A stretch of 64,000 bases of DNA from Pseudomonas sp. BSw22131 (GTDB taxonomy: Bacteria; Pseudomonadota; Gammaproteobacteria; Pseudomonadales; Pseudomonadaceae), in contig NZ_CP113949.1 of the NCBI RefSeq assembly GCF_026810445.1, positions 3,100,001 to 3,164,000 of the forward strand, in the 5' to 3' direction. This document shows positions 7,473-14,326 of the stretch, piece after piece; within the stretch, counting starts at the first letter, position 1; each line of letters starts with the position of its first letter. Both the position numbers and the translations under genes were made by a program. The notes under the pieces are model-generated. The model was not told the DNA's origin and made no database searches. It was given only the letters and a program-made list of their open reading frames with translations.

Positions 7473-8669
7473 TCATATAAGCCTGCCGGTGCTCATCAGT
7501 GCACCTGAAAGCTGCAGTGAAAGCGGCAGTGAAAGCGCGGTGGGGTCAGTGAACCGGCGTATATCGAAGTCACTGATCGCGGTGCGCGTGCTGCCGGTGC
7601 TGATCAGCTCAGCCATGACGTCACCGACGCCCGGCCCCAGCTGGAACCCATGACCGCAAAAGCCGAACGCGTAGAACAGACCATCCACCTTGCCGCTGCG
7701 CCCCATGATCGGTAGCGAATCGGGCGTATAGCTTTCGATGCCGCTCCACACCCGGATGATGTTCAAGTGCTCGGCGCCCGGAAGCAGGCGGCTCATCTGA
7801 CGCATCTGGTTAAGCAAGCTCTCCGGTTTGAAATACGCGCGACGGTTGACCATGTCCGGCGGGTTGCGATTGCCGCCGCCGATGATGATGTTGCCGCGCG
7901 GGATCTGCCGGAAATAGATCACCTCCTCCTTGATCTTGGTGAACACCCCAATCACCGTCGGCAGCGCGTAAGGCACCGGTTCCGTCACAGACATCTGTGG
8001 ACCATTGGGCGACAACGGGACCGCCTCGCCAAACTGCTCCGACAGCCTGGCGCCCCACGCGCCAGCGGTGATCAATAGCTGCCGGGACACAAACACCTGG
8101 CCGTCAGTGGTGGTGACGTGGAACTCACCACCGTCTTTCTGCACATGCGCCACCTCGGTACGCTCCTCGATTCTCGCCCCGGCGCGCTGAGCCGCCCTGG
8201 CAAAAGCTGGCGCCGCGAGCCGGGGGTTGGCGTGACCGTCATGCGGGGCGTATGAGCCAGCTTTGACCTGCGGCCCGAGGAACGGAAACCGCTCATGCAA
8301 GGCCTTACCCGAGACAATCTGCAAATCCAGCTCGCGGGCCTGGGGCGCATCGGCGTAAGCCTGCAATTCGGCGATTTCGTCTTCGCGATAACAGACGCGC
8401 ATATGGCCGCTGGGGATGAATTCCAGATCGTCACCGATCAGTTCAGGCAGGCGTTTCCATAGCGCATACGAGCGATTGGCCAGTTCCAGTTGACCGAGAA
8501 AACGCCCCTGGCGCCGAACGTTGCCAAAATTCACGCCGCTGGCGTACTGGCCGATCTGATCGCGCTCAAGCAGCGTCACCGACTTGCCCTGCTGGCGTAG
8601 GAAAAAGGCAGACGACGCAACCATGACGCCGCCACCGATAATCAATACGTCGCTTTTTTGCACGCTCAT
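7473..8669 (-). CDS. FAD-dependent amino-acid dehydrogenase, catalytic (HcnC/DAO-like) subunit
   Basis: 398 residues of the D-amino-acid-oxidase-like fold. The N-terminal FAD site is VLIIGGGVM followed by LLERD; the C-terminal GIESYTPDSLPIMG and YAFGFCGHGFQLGPGVG blocks are typical of glycine/sarcosine/opine oxidase relatives. Membrane-linked three-subunit dehydrogenases of this kind oxidise glycine (HCN synthase), opines, hydroxyproline or D-amino acids. The start at 8669 overlaps the upstream stop by four bases (ATGA). The third glycine of the GxGxxG nucleotide motif is a valine (residue 17, codon GTT), which is unusual. The actual substrate is not determined. Confidence 0.85.
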   Translation of the reverse strand: MSVQKSDVLIIGGGVMVASSAFFLRQQGKSVTLLERDQIGQYASGVNFGNVRRQGRFLGQLELANRSYALWKRLPELIGDDLEFIPSGHMRVCYREDEIAELQAYADAPQARELDLQIVSGKALHERFPFLGPQVKAGSYAPHDGHANPRLAAPAFARAAQRAGARIEERTEVAHVQKDGGEFHVTTTDGQVFVSRQLLITAGAWGARLSEQFGEAVPLSPNGPQMSVTEPVPYALPTVIGVFTKIKEEVIYFRQIPRGNIIIGGGNRNPPDMVNRRAYFKPESLLNQMRQMSRLLPGAEHLNIIRVWSGIESYTPDSLPIMGRSGKVDGLFYAFGFCGHGFQLGPGVGDVMAELISTGSTRTAISDFDIRRFTDPTALSLPLSLQLSGALMSTGRLI

Positions 8670-10072
8670 GACGGGCTCTCGATAATGTTCAGCGCTATCG
8701 GTTTGATGGGCGCCTGACTGCGTTGCCGACCGACCGTTTCCACCGGGACGCCAGCGGCTGCAGCGATCACTTCGGCGCCAGCGTGGGAGCAATAACGTCC
8801 CTGACAACGCCCCATGCCGACCCGACTGAATGCCTTGGCACGGTTGACCTCGCGTGCGCCTTTTTCGTTGACCGCACGGCGCAGCTCGCCAGCGCTGATC
8901 ATTTCACAGCGGCACACGATGGCGTCATCGGGCAATGCCGCCGCCTGCTCCGCAGGCCAGGGAAAGGCCTCGGCCAACCCCAGACGAAAGCGCTCCATCA
9001 CTGCAAGTGTCTGCTGCAACGTGTCTGCGGGTACGCGGTTCGCGCCCAGATCAAGATCATCCAGCAGCGCCAGCGCGGCTGCCCGACCTGCGTGTTCCGC
9101 GGCATCGGCGCCCCGAATCTTCGCGCCGTCGCCAGCCGCGTACACACCCTCAACCGATGTCCGGCCAAGCTCGTCAACGGCCAACACCCACTGGCTGGAC
9201 GCGGCATCAAACTGCATCCGGCACCCGGCCAGGTCAGCGAGCTGGACCTCGGGGCGCAAGTGATACCCCATCGCTACGGCATCACAGTTCACGGTTCGGG
9301 TTTCCCCGGCCTGACTCTTGAAGCACACGCCGCTGACGCCGGCCTTTTCATCACCCTCGATCTGCATCGGAGTGACGCCAAAACGCAGGGGGACTTTCGC
9401 CCGGTACAACTGCGCCAGCAGCTTCATGCCGATGAACAGCAGACCCGGCCGCGCCAGCAACTTGGGCAAAGCGCGCAACCGTTTGCTCAGCGGGGAGGTG
9501 TCCAGCACCGCCGCGACGTTGGCCCCGGCTTTCACGTATTGGCTGGCGACCAGATACAGCAAAGGGCCGCTGCCCATGAACACCACGCTGCGGCCAATCG
9601 ACACCGCCTGCGATTTGAGCGCAATTTGCGCACCGCCCAGGCTCCACGTACCTGCCAATTGCCAGCCTTTGACCGGCATCAAACGATCAGTCGCGCCGGT
9701 GCACAGAATCAAGGCGTCGTACTCCACGACGCTGTGCACCCCGTCACTGACGCAATGCAACTGCCGGGGCGTCAGGTTCCAGACCAGCGTGCGCGGCCGA
9801 TAATCGATCAGCGCACGCAACTGATCAAAACTGCTGTGCAGGTCGCGGGCCTTCTGAGCTTCGGTGCCGTACAGCTCGGCGTAATCGCGCTTGAAACCTT
9901 CCGGCTGCCGACGATAGATCTGGCCGCCATCACGACGGTTTTCATCGATCAGCGTGGCCTTGATACCGGCGCTGAGCAGTGTCTGCGCGCAACGCACCCC
10001 TGCCGGACCGCCGCCCACAATCACCACGCGGGGCGCAGTGTCGCGCAGTGGTATTAACCCAGAAGTGGCCAT
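8666..10072 (-). CDS. FAD/NAD(P)-binding dehydrogenase subunit with BFD-like [2Fe-2S] domain (HcnB-like)
   Basis: 468 residues. The FAD Rossmann motif is VVIVGGGPAGVRCA near residue 15, then DENRRDGGQIYRR, a second nucleotide site around VVFMGSGPLLYLVA, and a GVYAAGDGAKI block. The C-terminal part has CRCE and GMGRCQGRYCS, the four cysteines of a BFD-like [2Fe-2S] centre. This is the middle subunit of heterotrimeric dehydrogenases of the HCN-synthase, opine-oxidase and hydroxyproline-dehydrogenase family, passing electrons from the catalytic subunit. The ATG at 10072 overlaps the end of the upstream gene by 19 bases; the longer open frame is not supported. Confidence 0.87.
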   Translation of the reverse strand: MATSGLIPLRDTAPRVVIVGGGPAGVRCAQTLLSAGIKATLIDENRRDGGQIYRRQPEGFKRDYAELYGTEAQKARDLHSSFDQLRALIDYRPRTLVWNLTPRQLHCVSDGVHSVVEYDALILCTGATDRLMPVKGWQLAGTWSLGGAQIALKSQAVSIGRSVVFMGSGPLLYLVASQYVKAGANVAAVLDTSPLSKRLRALPKLLARPGLLFIGMKLLAQLYRAKVPLRFGVTPMQIEGDEKAGVSGVCFKSQAGETRTVNCDAVAMGYHLRPEVQLADLAGCRMQFDAASSQWVLAVDELGRTSVEGVYAAGDGAKIRGADAAEHAGRAAALALLDDLDLGANRVPADTLQQTLAVMERFRLGLAEAFPWPAEQAAALPDDAIVCRCEMISAGELRRAVNEKGAREVNRAKAFSRVGMGRCQGRYCSHAGAEVIAAAAGVPVETVGRQRSQAPIKPIALNIIESPS

Positions 10073-10362
10073 TTTGCCTCCGGCTGTACGGTGACGATGT
10101 CCAGGTGCTCGCGGACCTCGGTTGAGCAGGCTCGCAGCCGCGCACCCGTGCGCGTCCAGACCCAACAATCCTGGCAAGCGCCCATCAGACAAAAGCCGGC
10201 CCGGCTGCCGGGGTCGAACTCAGACTGGCGCAGGGATGAGCGCTGAGTGAGGATCGCGACCATCAGCGTGTCGCCTTCAAGGGCAGTGACCGGCGAGCCA
10301 TCCACTCGCAGCGTGACGACGGGCCGATCATGCTCGCCCAGCCTGACAACGCGCCCGCTCAT
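10054..10362 (-). CDS. Small [2Fe-2S] ferredoxin-like subunit (HcnA-like)
   Basis: 102 residues with a plant-type ferredoxin pattern: GFCLMGACQDCWV gives CxxxxCxxC and a fourth cysteine follows in RACST. This matches the Fer2_4 subunit that forms the third component of HCN-synthase-like amino-acid dehydrogenases. It starts at ATG 10362, overlaps the end of ridA by four bases, and runs into the next subunit by 19. The gene order small ferredoxin - HcnB-like - HcnC-like is the same as in hcnABC, but the surrounding DSD1 and RidA genes argue for amino-acid catabolism, not cyanogenesis. Confidence 0.87.
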   Translation of the reverse strand: MSGRVVRLGEHDRPVVTLRVDGSPVTALEGDTLMVAILTQRSSLRQSEFDPGSRAGFCLMGACQDCWVWTRTGARLRACSTEVREHLDIVTVQPEAKWPLLG

Positions 10363-10766
10363 GACCTGTGCTCCTGACCGGGGCCGCGAGCCAGCGCCTG
10401 TATTTCAATCAGATAACCGTGATGCAATTCGGGCACCGGCACCACCGCACGCGCAGGCCGGTGCTCGCCCAGGTAGCGCCGGTAAACGCGATCAAACACC
10501 GGCCAGTGTTCGATCCCGGCGACATACACCGTCACGCTCAGCAAATCATTTGCGCTGCAGCCCGCCGCCGCAAGAATCGCCAGCAGGTTATCCAGCGCCA
10601 ACGCCGCCTGAACGTCGAACGGCTGGTCAGAACTATGGCTGCCATCGGCGCGCACCGGCAGTTGCCCCGACACGTGCAGCGTGCCGTCATGCAGCACCGC
10701 TTGCGCGTAATGGCCTCCCGGCGCGGCCGCGTTCGGGGTGTGGATCCGTTCGATATCACCAGCCAT
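10359..10766 (-). CDS. RidA-family enamine/imine deaminase
   Basis: 135 residues of the YjgF/YER057c/UK114 fold: GGHYAQAVLHDGTLHVSGQLP, FDVQAALALDNLLAILAAAG and a C-terminal RAVVPVPELHHGYLIEIQALA. RidA proteins hydrolyse reactive enamines and imines released by PLP enzymes or amino-acid oxidases to keto acids and ammonia. That suits its position between a PLP enzyme and an amino-acid dehydrogenase. The start at 10766 overlaps the upstream stop by 11 bases. The arginine that binds the carboxylate in classic RidA appears to be the R of PARAVVPV. Confidence 0.87.
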   Translation of the reverse strand: MAGDIERIHTPNAAAPGGHYAQAVLHDGTLHVSGQLPVRADGSHSSDQPFDVQAALALDNLLAILAAAGCSANDLLSVTVYVAGIEHWPVFDRVYRRYLGEHRPARAVVPVPELHHGYLIEIQALARGPGQEHRS

Positions 10767-11892
10767 GAAGGCGACTCCAGAGATGGACTTCGCCGTCAGC
10801 GTCGACGGCGTGATAGTCCGGAAACTGCGCACCCGTGGCGCAGGCGTGATTGGGCAAAATGCGCAGGCGGCTGCCGATCGGGAAACGCTCGTCCAGGTTT
10901 GAATCCGTCTGTGTCTTCAGGGTAATGATGCCGTGCTCCTGGTTGGCGCCAGTGACCCGTGCACCGTCGATCCATTCGCCGGCCTCGGTACACACTTGTC
11001 CGTAGCCGAAATCCCGGCGCTGACGCTGTGTGCCGCGATCACGACTCATGGCCATCCAGCCGGCGTCGACGATGATCCAGCCTTTTTCCTGCTGATGCCC
11101 GATGACGGTGGTCAGCACGCACAATGCCAGCTCATCCGGCCGGCAAACCCCAATGTTGTGCATCACCAGATCGAAGAACACATAAACGCCTGCGCGAACC
11201 TCTGTCACACCCTCCAGGTTCAGCGCCGACAGCGCCGTGGGCGTGGAGCCGATGCTGACCTGCGGACAGACGAATCCTGCGGCGCGGATCTTTTCAGCGG
11301 CGCTCACGCACAGAACACGCTCTTGCTCGGCCAACGCCTGCAGCGCTTCCGGCGCGTCCAGTTCGTAACTGGAACCGGCATGGGTCATGACGCCGCGCAG
11401 TTGCATGCCGCCATTGATCAGCACGCTTGCGACCTCGATCAGCGCGTCATCTTCCACCACCAGACCGGACCGGTGGCCGTCGCAATCAATCTCGATCCAG
11501 ACCTCGAATCGCTCCTTGTGCAACTGACCAAACTCGACGATGGCCCGAGCGCCCGCGACGCTGTCGGTCAATACGCTCAGTTCGCAACCCTGACGGCGAA
11601 GTGTGAGCGCCGGCTGCAATTTGCCGGGGGCGATGGCGACGGCGTAGAAGACGTCCTTGATCCCGTGATCAAAGCAGTGCTGGGCCTCTTTCAGGGTCGA
11701 GACCGTCACGCCGATTGCCCCGGCGTCGCGTTGGGCCTGAATCACCGGCAGGCATTTGCTGGTCTTGACGTGGGGGCGAAGGCGCACACCCAAATCGTCC
11801 ATGCGCTGTTGCATGCGCTGGATATTGCGCTGCATGCGCGGCACATCGACAAGGGCGACAGGCGTATCAAGGCAGGACGTGGACGCTGACAT
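10756..11892 (-). CDS. DSD1-family PLP-dependent enzyme (D-threonine aldolase / D-serine dehydratase-like)
   Basis: 378 residues, fold-type III PLP enzyme related to alanine racemase. The PLP lysine lies in RPHVKTSK, the barrel continues with EIDCDGHRSG and GVMTHAGSSYE, and the C-terminal PNHACATGAQF supplies the His/Cys metal ligands of D-threonine aldolase and D-3-hydroxyaspartate dehydratase relatives. It is the first gene of a minus-strand operon and faces a LysR gene. Together with RidA and an FAD dehydrogenase it points to breakdown of a D- or beta-hydroxy amino acid. The exact substrate is inference. Confidence 0.87.
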   Translation of the reverse strand: MSASTSCLDTPVALVDVPRMQRNIQRMQQRMDDLGVRLRPHVKTSKCLPVIQAQRDAGAIGVTVSTLKEAQHCFDHGIKDVFYAVAIAPGKLQPALTLRRQGCELSVLTDSVAGARAIVEFGQLHKERFEVWIEIDCDGHRSGLVVEDDALIEVASVLINGGMQLRGVMTHAGSSYELDAPEALQALAEQERVLCVSAAEKIRAAGFVCPQVSIGSTPTALSALNLEGVTEVRAGVYVFFDLVMHNIGVCRPDELALCVLTTVIGHQQEKGWIIVDAGWMAMSRDRGTQRQRRDFGYGQVCTEAGEWIDGARVTGANQEHGIITLKTQTDSNLDERFPIGSRLRILPNHACATGAQFPDYHAVDADGEVHLWSRLHGW

Positions 11893-11988
11893 GAAAAAGG
11901 CTCTGATGACTGGGTACGCCTGCCACTCTACTCAACGATACTCAAGCTGTGGTTCAATCGATCATCATCAATCCTTAAGCTGAACTGA

Positions 11989-12873
11989 ATGATTGCTCTC
12001 GAAGACTTGCGCATGGCGGCCACCCTGGCGCGCTCTGAATCCCTCAGCGCAGCGGCCCGGGCACTGAATGTCACGCCGTCCGCGCTGTCGATGCGCCTGC
12101 GCAAACTGGAGACCCGGCTGGGCATCCTGCTCGCCAGTCGTGATGCCCGACGCCTGAGCCTGACCGCCGACGGTGAGCGCTTCGCCCGGGAAAGCGCCTT
12201 GTTGCTTGAGCAACTGGAGGCGCTGCCTGAATCCTTCAAACAGCGCGATGACCAACTGGCTGGCATCCTTCGGCTGGCGGCGCCTTTTGGTTACGGCCGA
12301 CAACGTATTGCGCCCCTGCTGGCGCGGTTTGCAAAACTGCACCCACAGCTCAGCCTGCACCTGGACCTGCGCGAAACGCCTTGGCCGGATCGCCACGACA
12401 GTGATGCGGTGGTGCACATCGGTACGCTCAATGACAGCCAGTGGATCGCCCGGCCTCTGGCGAAAAACGATCGTTGGCTGTGTGCCAGCCCTGCTTATCT
12501 GGAACAGCACGGCGTGCCGGCGTCCCCCGATCAACTGTCGGCCCATCGCTGCATTTGCATTCGCGAAAATGACGAAGACGTGACGCTCTGGCAGATGAGC
12601 AAAGGATCGGTCAAAAAAACCCTGCGCATCGAACCGGCTTTGCTGAGCAATGACGGCTCTGTCGCGCGACGCTGGGCTGAGCAAGGTTTGGGCATTGTGC
12701 TGCGCTCGCAATGGGACGTCAGCGAGGGCATTGCCAGCGGCAGCCTGATACGCGTGCTCGCGGACTGGGAACTTGCCAGCGCGCCGGTCAATTTATTGGT
12801 GCCCGTGCGCAAGCATCGCACCGCGCGCGTGCAGGTGTTGATGGAGTTTCTGGAGACAGCACTGAGGGCCTGA
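11989..12873 (+). CDS. LysR-family regulator of the adjacent D-amino-acid operon
   Basis: 294 residues: HTH at about 5-62 (LAAAARALNV-type block SLSAAARALNVTPSALSMRLRKLETRLG) and the usual effector domain, LRLAAPFGYGRQRIAPLL and so on. It is of the class that includes DsdC and GcvA-like activators. It is divergent from the DSD1-RidA-dehydrogenase operon with a 96-bp intergenic region, so control of that operon is the simplest reading. It should not be confused with MexT although it lies immediately upstream of mexE. Start ATG 11989; stop 12873. Confidence 0.88.
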   Translation: MIALEDLRMAATLARSESLSAAARALNVTPSALSMRLRKLETRLGILLASRDARRLSLTADGERFARESALLLEQLEALPESFKQRDDQLAGILRLAAPFGYGRQRIAPLLARFAKLHPQLSLHLDLRETPWPDRHDSDAVVHIGTLNDSQWIARPLAKNDRWLCASPAYLEQHGVPASPDQLSAHRCICIRENDEDVTLWQMSKGSVKKTLRIEPALLSNDGSVARRWAEQGLGIVLRSQWDVSEGIASGSLIRVLADWELASAPVNLLVPVRKHRTARVQVLMEFLETALRA

Positions 12874-12975
12874 CGGACGTCTCACAGGATCGCTTCAAGC
12901 GTTTTTTTCGGTCCAGAAACCGCCATAGCATGTGCCTGCGCAGGGTCTGATCAGGCTGAGGTTGTAACCAGACAT

Positions 12976-12999
12976 ATCATTACGACTGATAGTTACCTT
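12976..12999 (+). promoter_or_regulatory. Candidate MexT box upstream of mexE
   Basis: Sequence ATCA-TTACG-ACTGAT-AGTT-ACCTT lies 77-100 bp upstream of the mexE start. The published MexT consensus is ATCA-N5-GTCGAT-N4-ACYAT. Spacing is identical and the first, last half of the second, and third elements agree with few mismatches. This is a direct motif comparison from memory of the consensus. Confidence 0.6.
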
Positions 13000-13038
13000 C
13001 GGGTTATTCGATTCGTGCAATACAAGGGGTCAGAACAG

Positions 13039-13070
13039 AATCCGCCCATCTCAACAAATGTCGGCGGATT
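13039..13070 (+). promoter_or_regulatory. Hairpin overlapping the mexE ribosome-binding site
   Basis: AATCCGCC at 13039-13046 is exactly complementary to GGCGGATT at 13063-13070, with a 16-nt loop, and the right arm is followed by TTTTC. The right arm contains the only purine-rich Shine-Dalgarno candidate (GGCGGA) for the ATG at 13076. The fold could hide that site or act as an attenuator. Function is inference. Confidence 0.45.
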
Positions 13071-13075
13071 TTTCT

Positions 13076-14314
13076 ATGCTTCAGTCACTTACCCCTTTGC
13101 GCTATCCCCTCGCCGCTCTGGCCCTGGTCGTGATAAGCGCGTGTGGCAAGACGCCCGAGGCGACAGTGGCCCCAGCGGCTGCAAAAGTCAGCGTTGCCAA
13201 GGTCATCGAACAACCGATCAATGAGTGGGACGAAGTCACCGCTCGCCTTGAGGCGCCAGAAACCGTTCAAGTGCGGCCACGTGTCTCGGGGCAGATCGAC
13301 TCAGTCGCATTCGTCGATGGCGAACTGGTGAAAAAAGGCGATCTGTTGTTCCAGATCGACCCACGTCCTTTCCAGGCTGAAGTCGACCGACTGCAAGCCC
13401 AGTTGCAACAATCCAGAGCCACTGCAGCCAACAGTGCCAACGAAGCCCAGCGCGGCGAGCGGTTGCGCACCAACAACGCGATTTCCGCCGAGCTGGCCGA
13501 CTCCCGAAACACCAACGCTCAAGAAGCCAAAGCCGGTGTCGCTGCCATCCAGGCGCAGCTTGACCTCGCCAGGCTCAACCTCGGCTTTACCCGTGTGACC
13601 GCGCCCATCACCGGCCGCGTAGGTCGGGCGGAAATCACCGCAGGCAACATCGTCACCGCCGACAGCAGCGCACTCACCACTCTGGTATCCACCGACAAGG
13701 TATACGCCTACTTCGATGCGGATGAGCGCGTGTTCCTCAAGTACAACCAACTGGCTCGCGACGGCAAACGCGGCGCCGCGACCCCGGTGTACATGGGCCT
13801 GTCCAACGAAAGCGACAACCCGCACCTGGGCAAGATGAACTTCGTCGACAACCAGGTAAATCCCAGGACCGGCACCATTCGCGGTCGCGCAGTGTTCGAC
13901 AACAGCAAGGGCGAGTACACCCCTGGGCTGTATGCACGCCTGAAGCTGGTGGGTAGCGGCTCCTATTCGGCGATGCTGATCAAAGACGAAGCCGTCGGCA
14001 CTGACCTGGGCAAAAAATTCGTGCTGGTGGTCGACAAGGACAACAAGGCGATTTACCGCACCGTTGAACTGGGGCCGAAACTCGAAGGCCTGCGGATCGT
14101 GCGCACCGGCCTGACCAAAGATGACCGCATCGTCGTCAACGGCTTGCAGCGCGTACGTCCTGGCTCGCCGATTGACCCGCAAGACACCCCGATGGCCAGC
14201 GAACAAACCCTCGCCGCGCTGCAACAACAACGCCAGGCATTCGAAGCCAGCAATCAGCCCAAGGCGTCGTCCAAAGCGGACGCCAAGGTCGCTGTTGCCA
14301 CGCCACGCGGTTAA
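13076..14314 (+). CDS. mexE: RND efflux periplasmic adaptor MexE
   Basis: 412 residues from ATG 13076; an in-frame ATG at 13058 lacks a ribosome-binding site and lies in the leader hairpin loop. The signal is a lipoprotein one (hydrophobic stretch then VISAC, cysteine 23). The adaptor order is visible: barrel-sandwich half RPRVSGQIDSVAF with KKGDLLFQIDPRPF, a coiled-coil hairpin rich in Ala/Gln (AEVDRLQAQLQQ to IQAQLDLARL), the second lipoyl half FTRVTAPITGRVGRAE, then beta-barrel with YAYFDADERVFLKY and NPRTGTIRGRAVF. It closely resembles P. aeruginosa MexE. It works in the periplasm joining MexF to OprN, exporting chloramphenicol, fluoroquinolones and quinolone-signal precursors in known cases. 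Confidence 0.93.
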   Translation: MLQSLTPLRYPLAALALVVISACGKTPEATVAPAAAKVSVAKVIEQPINEWDEVTARLEAPETVQVRPRVSGQIDSVAFVDGELVKKGDLLFQIDPRPFQAEVDRLQAQLQQSRATAANSANEAQRGERLRTNNAISAELADSRNTNAQEAKAGVAAIQAQLDLARLNLGFTRVTAPITGRVGRAEITAGNIVTADSSALTTLVSTDKVYAYFDADERVFLKYNQLARDGKRGAATPVYMGLSNESDNPHLGKMNFVDNQVNPRTGTIRGRAVFDNSKGEYTPGLYARLKLVGSGSYSAMLIKDEAVGTDLGKKFVLVVDKDNKAIYRTVELGPKLEGLRIVRTGLTKDDRIVVNGLQRVRPGSPIDPQDTPMASEQTLAALQQQRQAFEASNQPKASSKADAKVAVATPRG

Positions 14315-14326
14315 GGGACAACCTAG

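Noticed and set aside
8723..10057. 444-codon plus-strand frame opposite the HcnB-like gene
   Set aside because: Shadow of a well-supported enzyme on minus; no family features or ribosome-binding site.
7473..10362. Calling the three dehydrogenase subunits hydrogen cyanide synthase hcnABC
   Set aside because: Same architecture, but overlap with DSD1 and RidA genes and a dedicated LysR regulator fits amino-acid catabolism; sequence alone does not decide the substrate.
10933..11889. 318-codon plus-strand frame opposite the DSD1 gene
   Set aside because: Antisense shadow; the minus strand has all PLP and metal motifs.
11989..12873. Reading this LysR gene as MexT because it lies next to mexE
   Set aside because: Its sequence is of the DsdC/GcvA-like class, and it faces the D-amino-acid operon; the gene at 205-1119 fits MexT better.
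12880..12912. Terminator behind the LysR gene at 12873 (CGCTTCAAGCG then T-run)
   Set aside because: The stem would leave a one-base loop, which cannot form; the T-run alone is not enough.
13301..14230. 309-codon frame antisense to mexE
   Set aside because: Shadow frame without recognisable domain.
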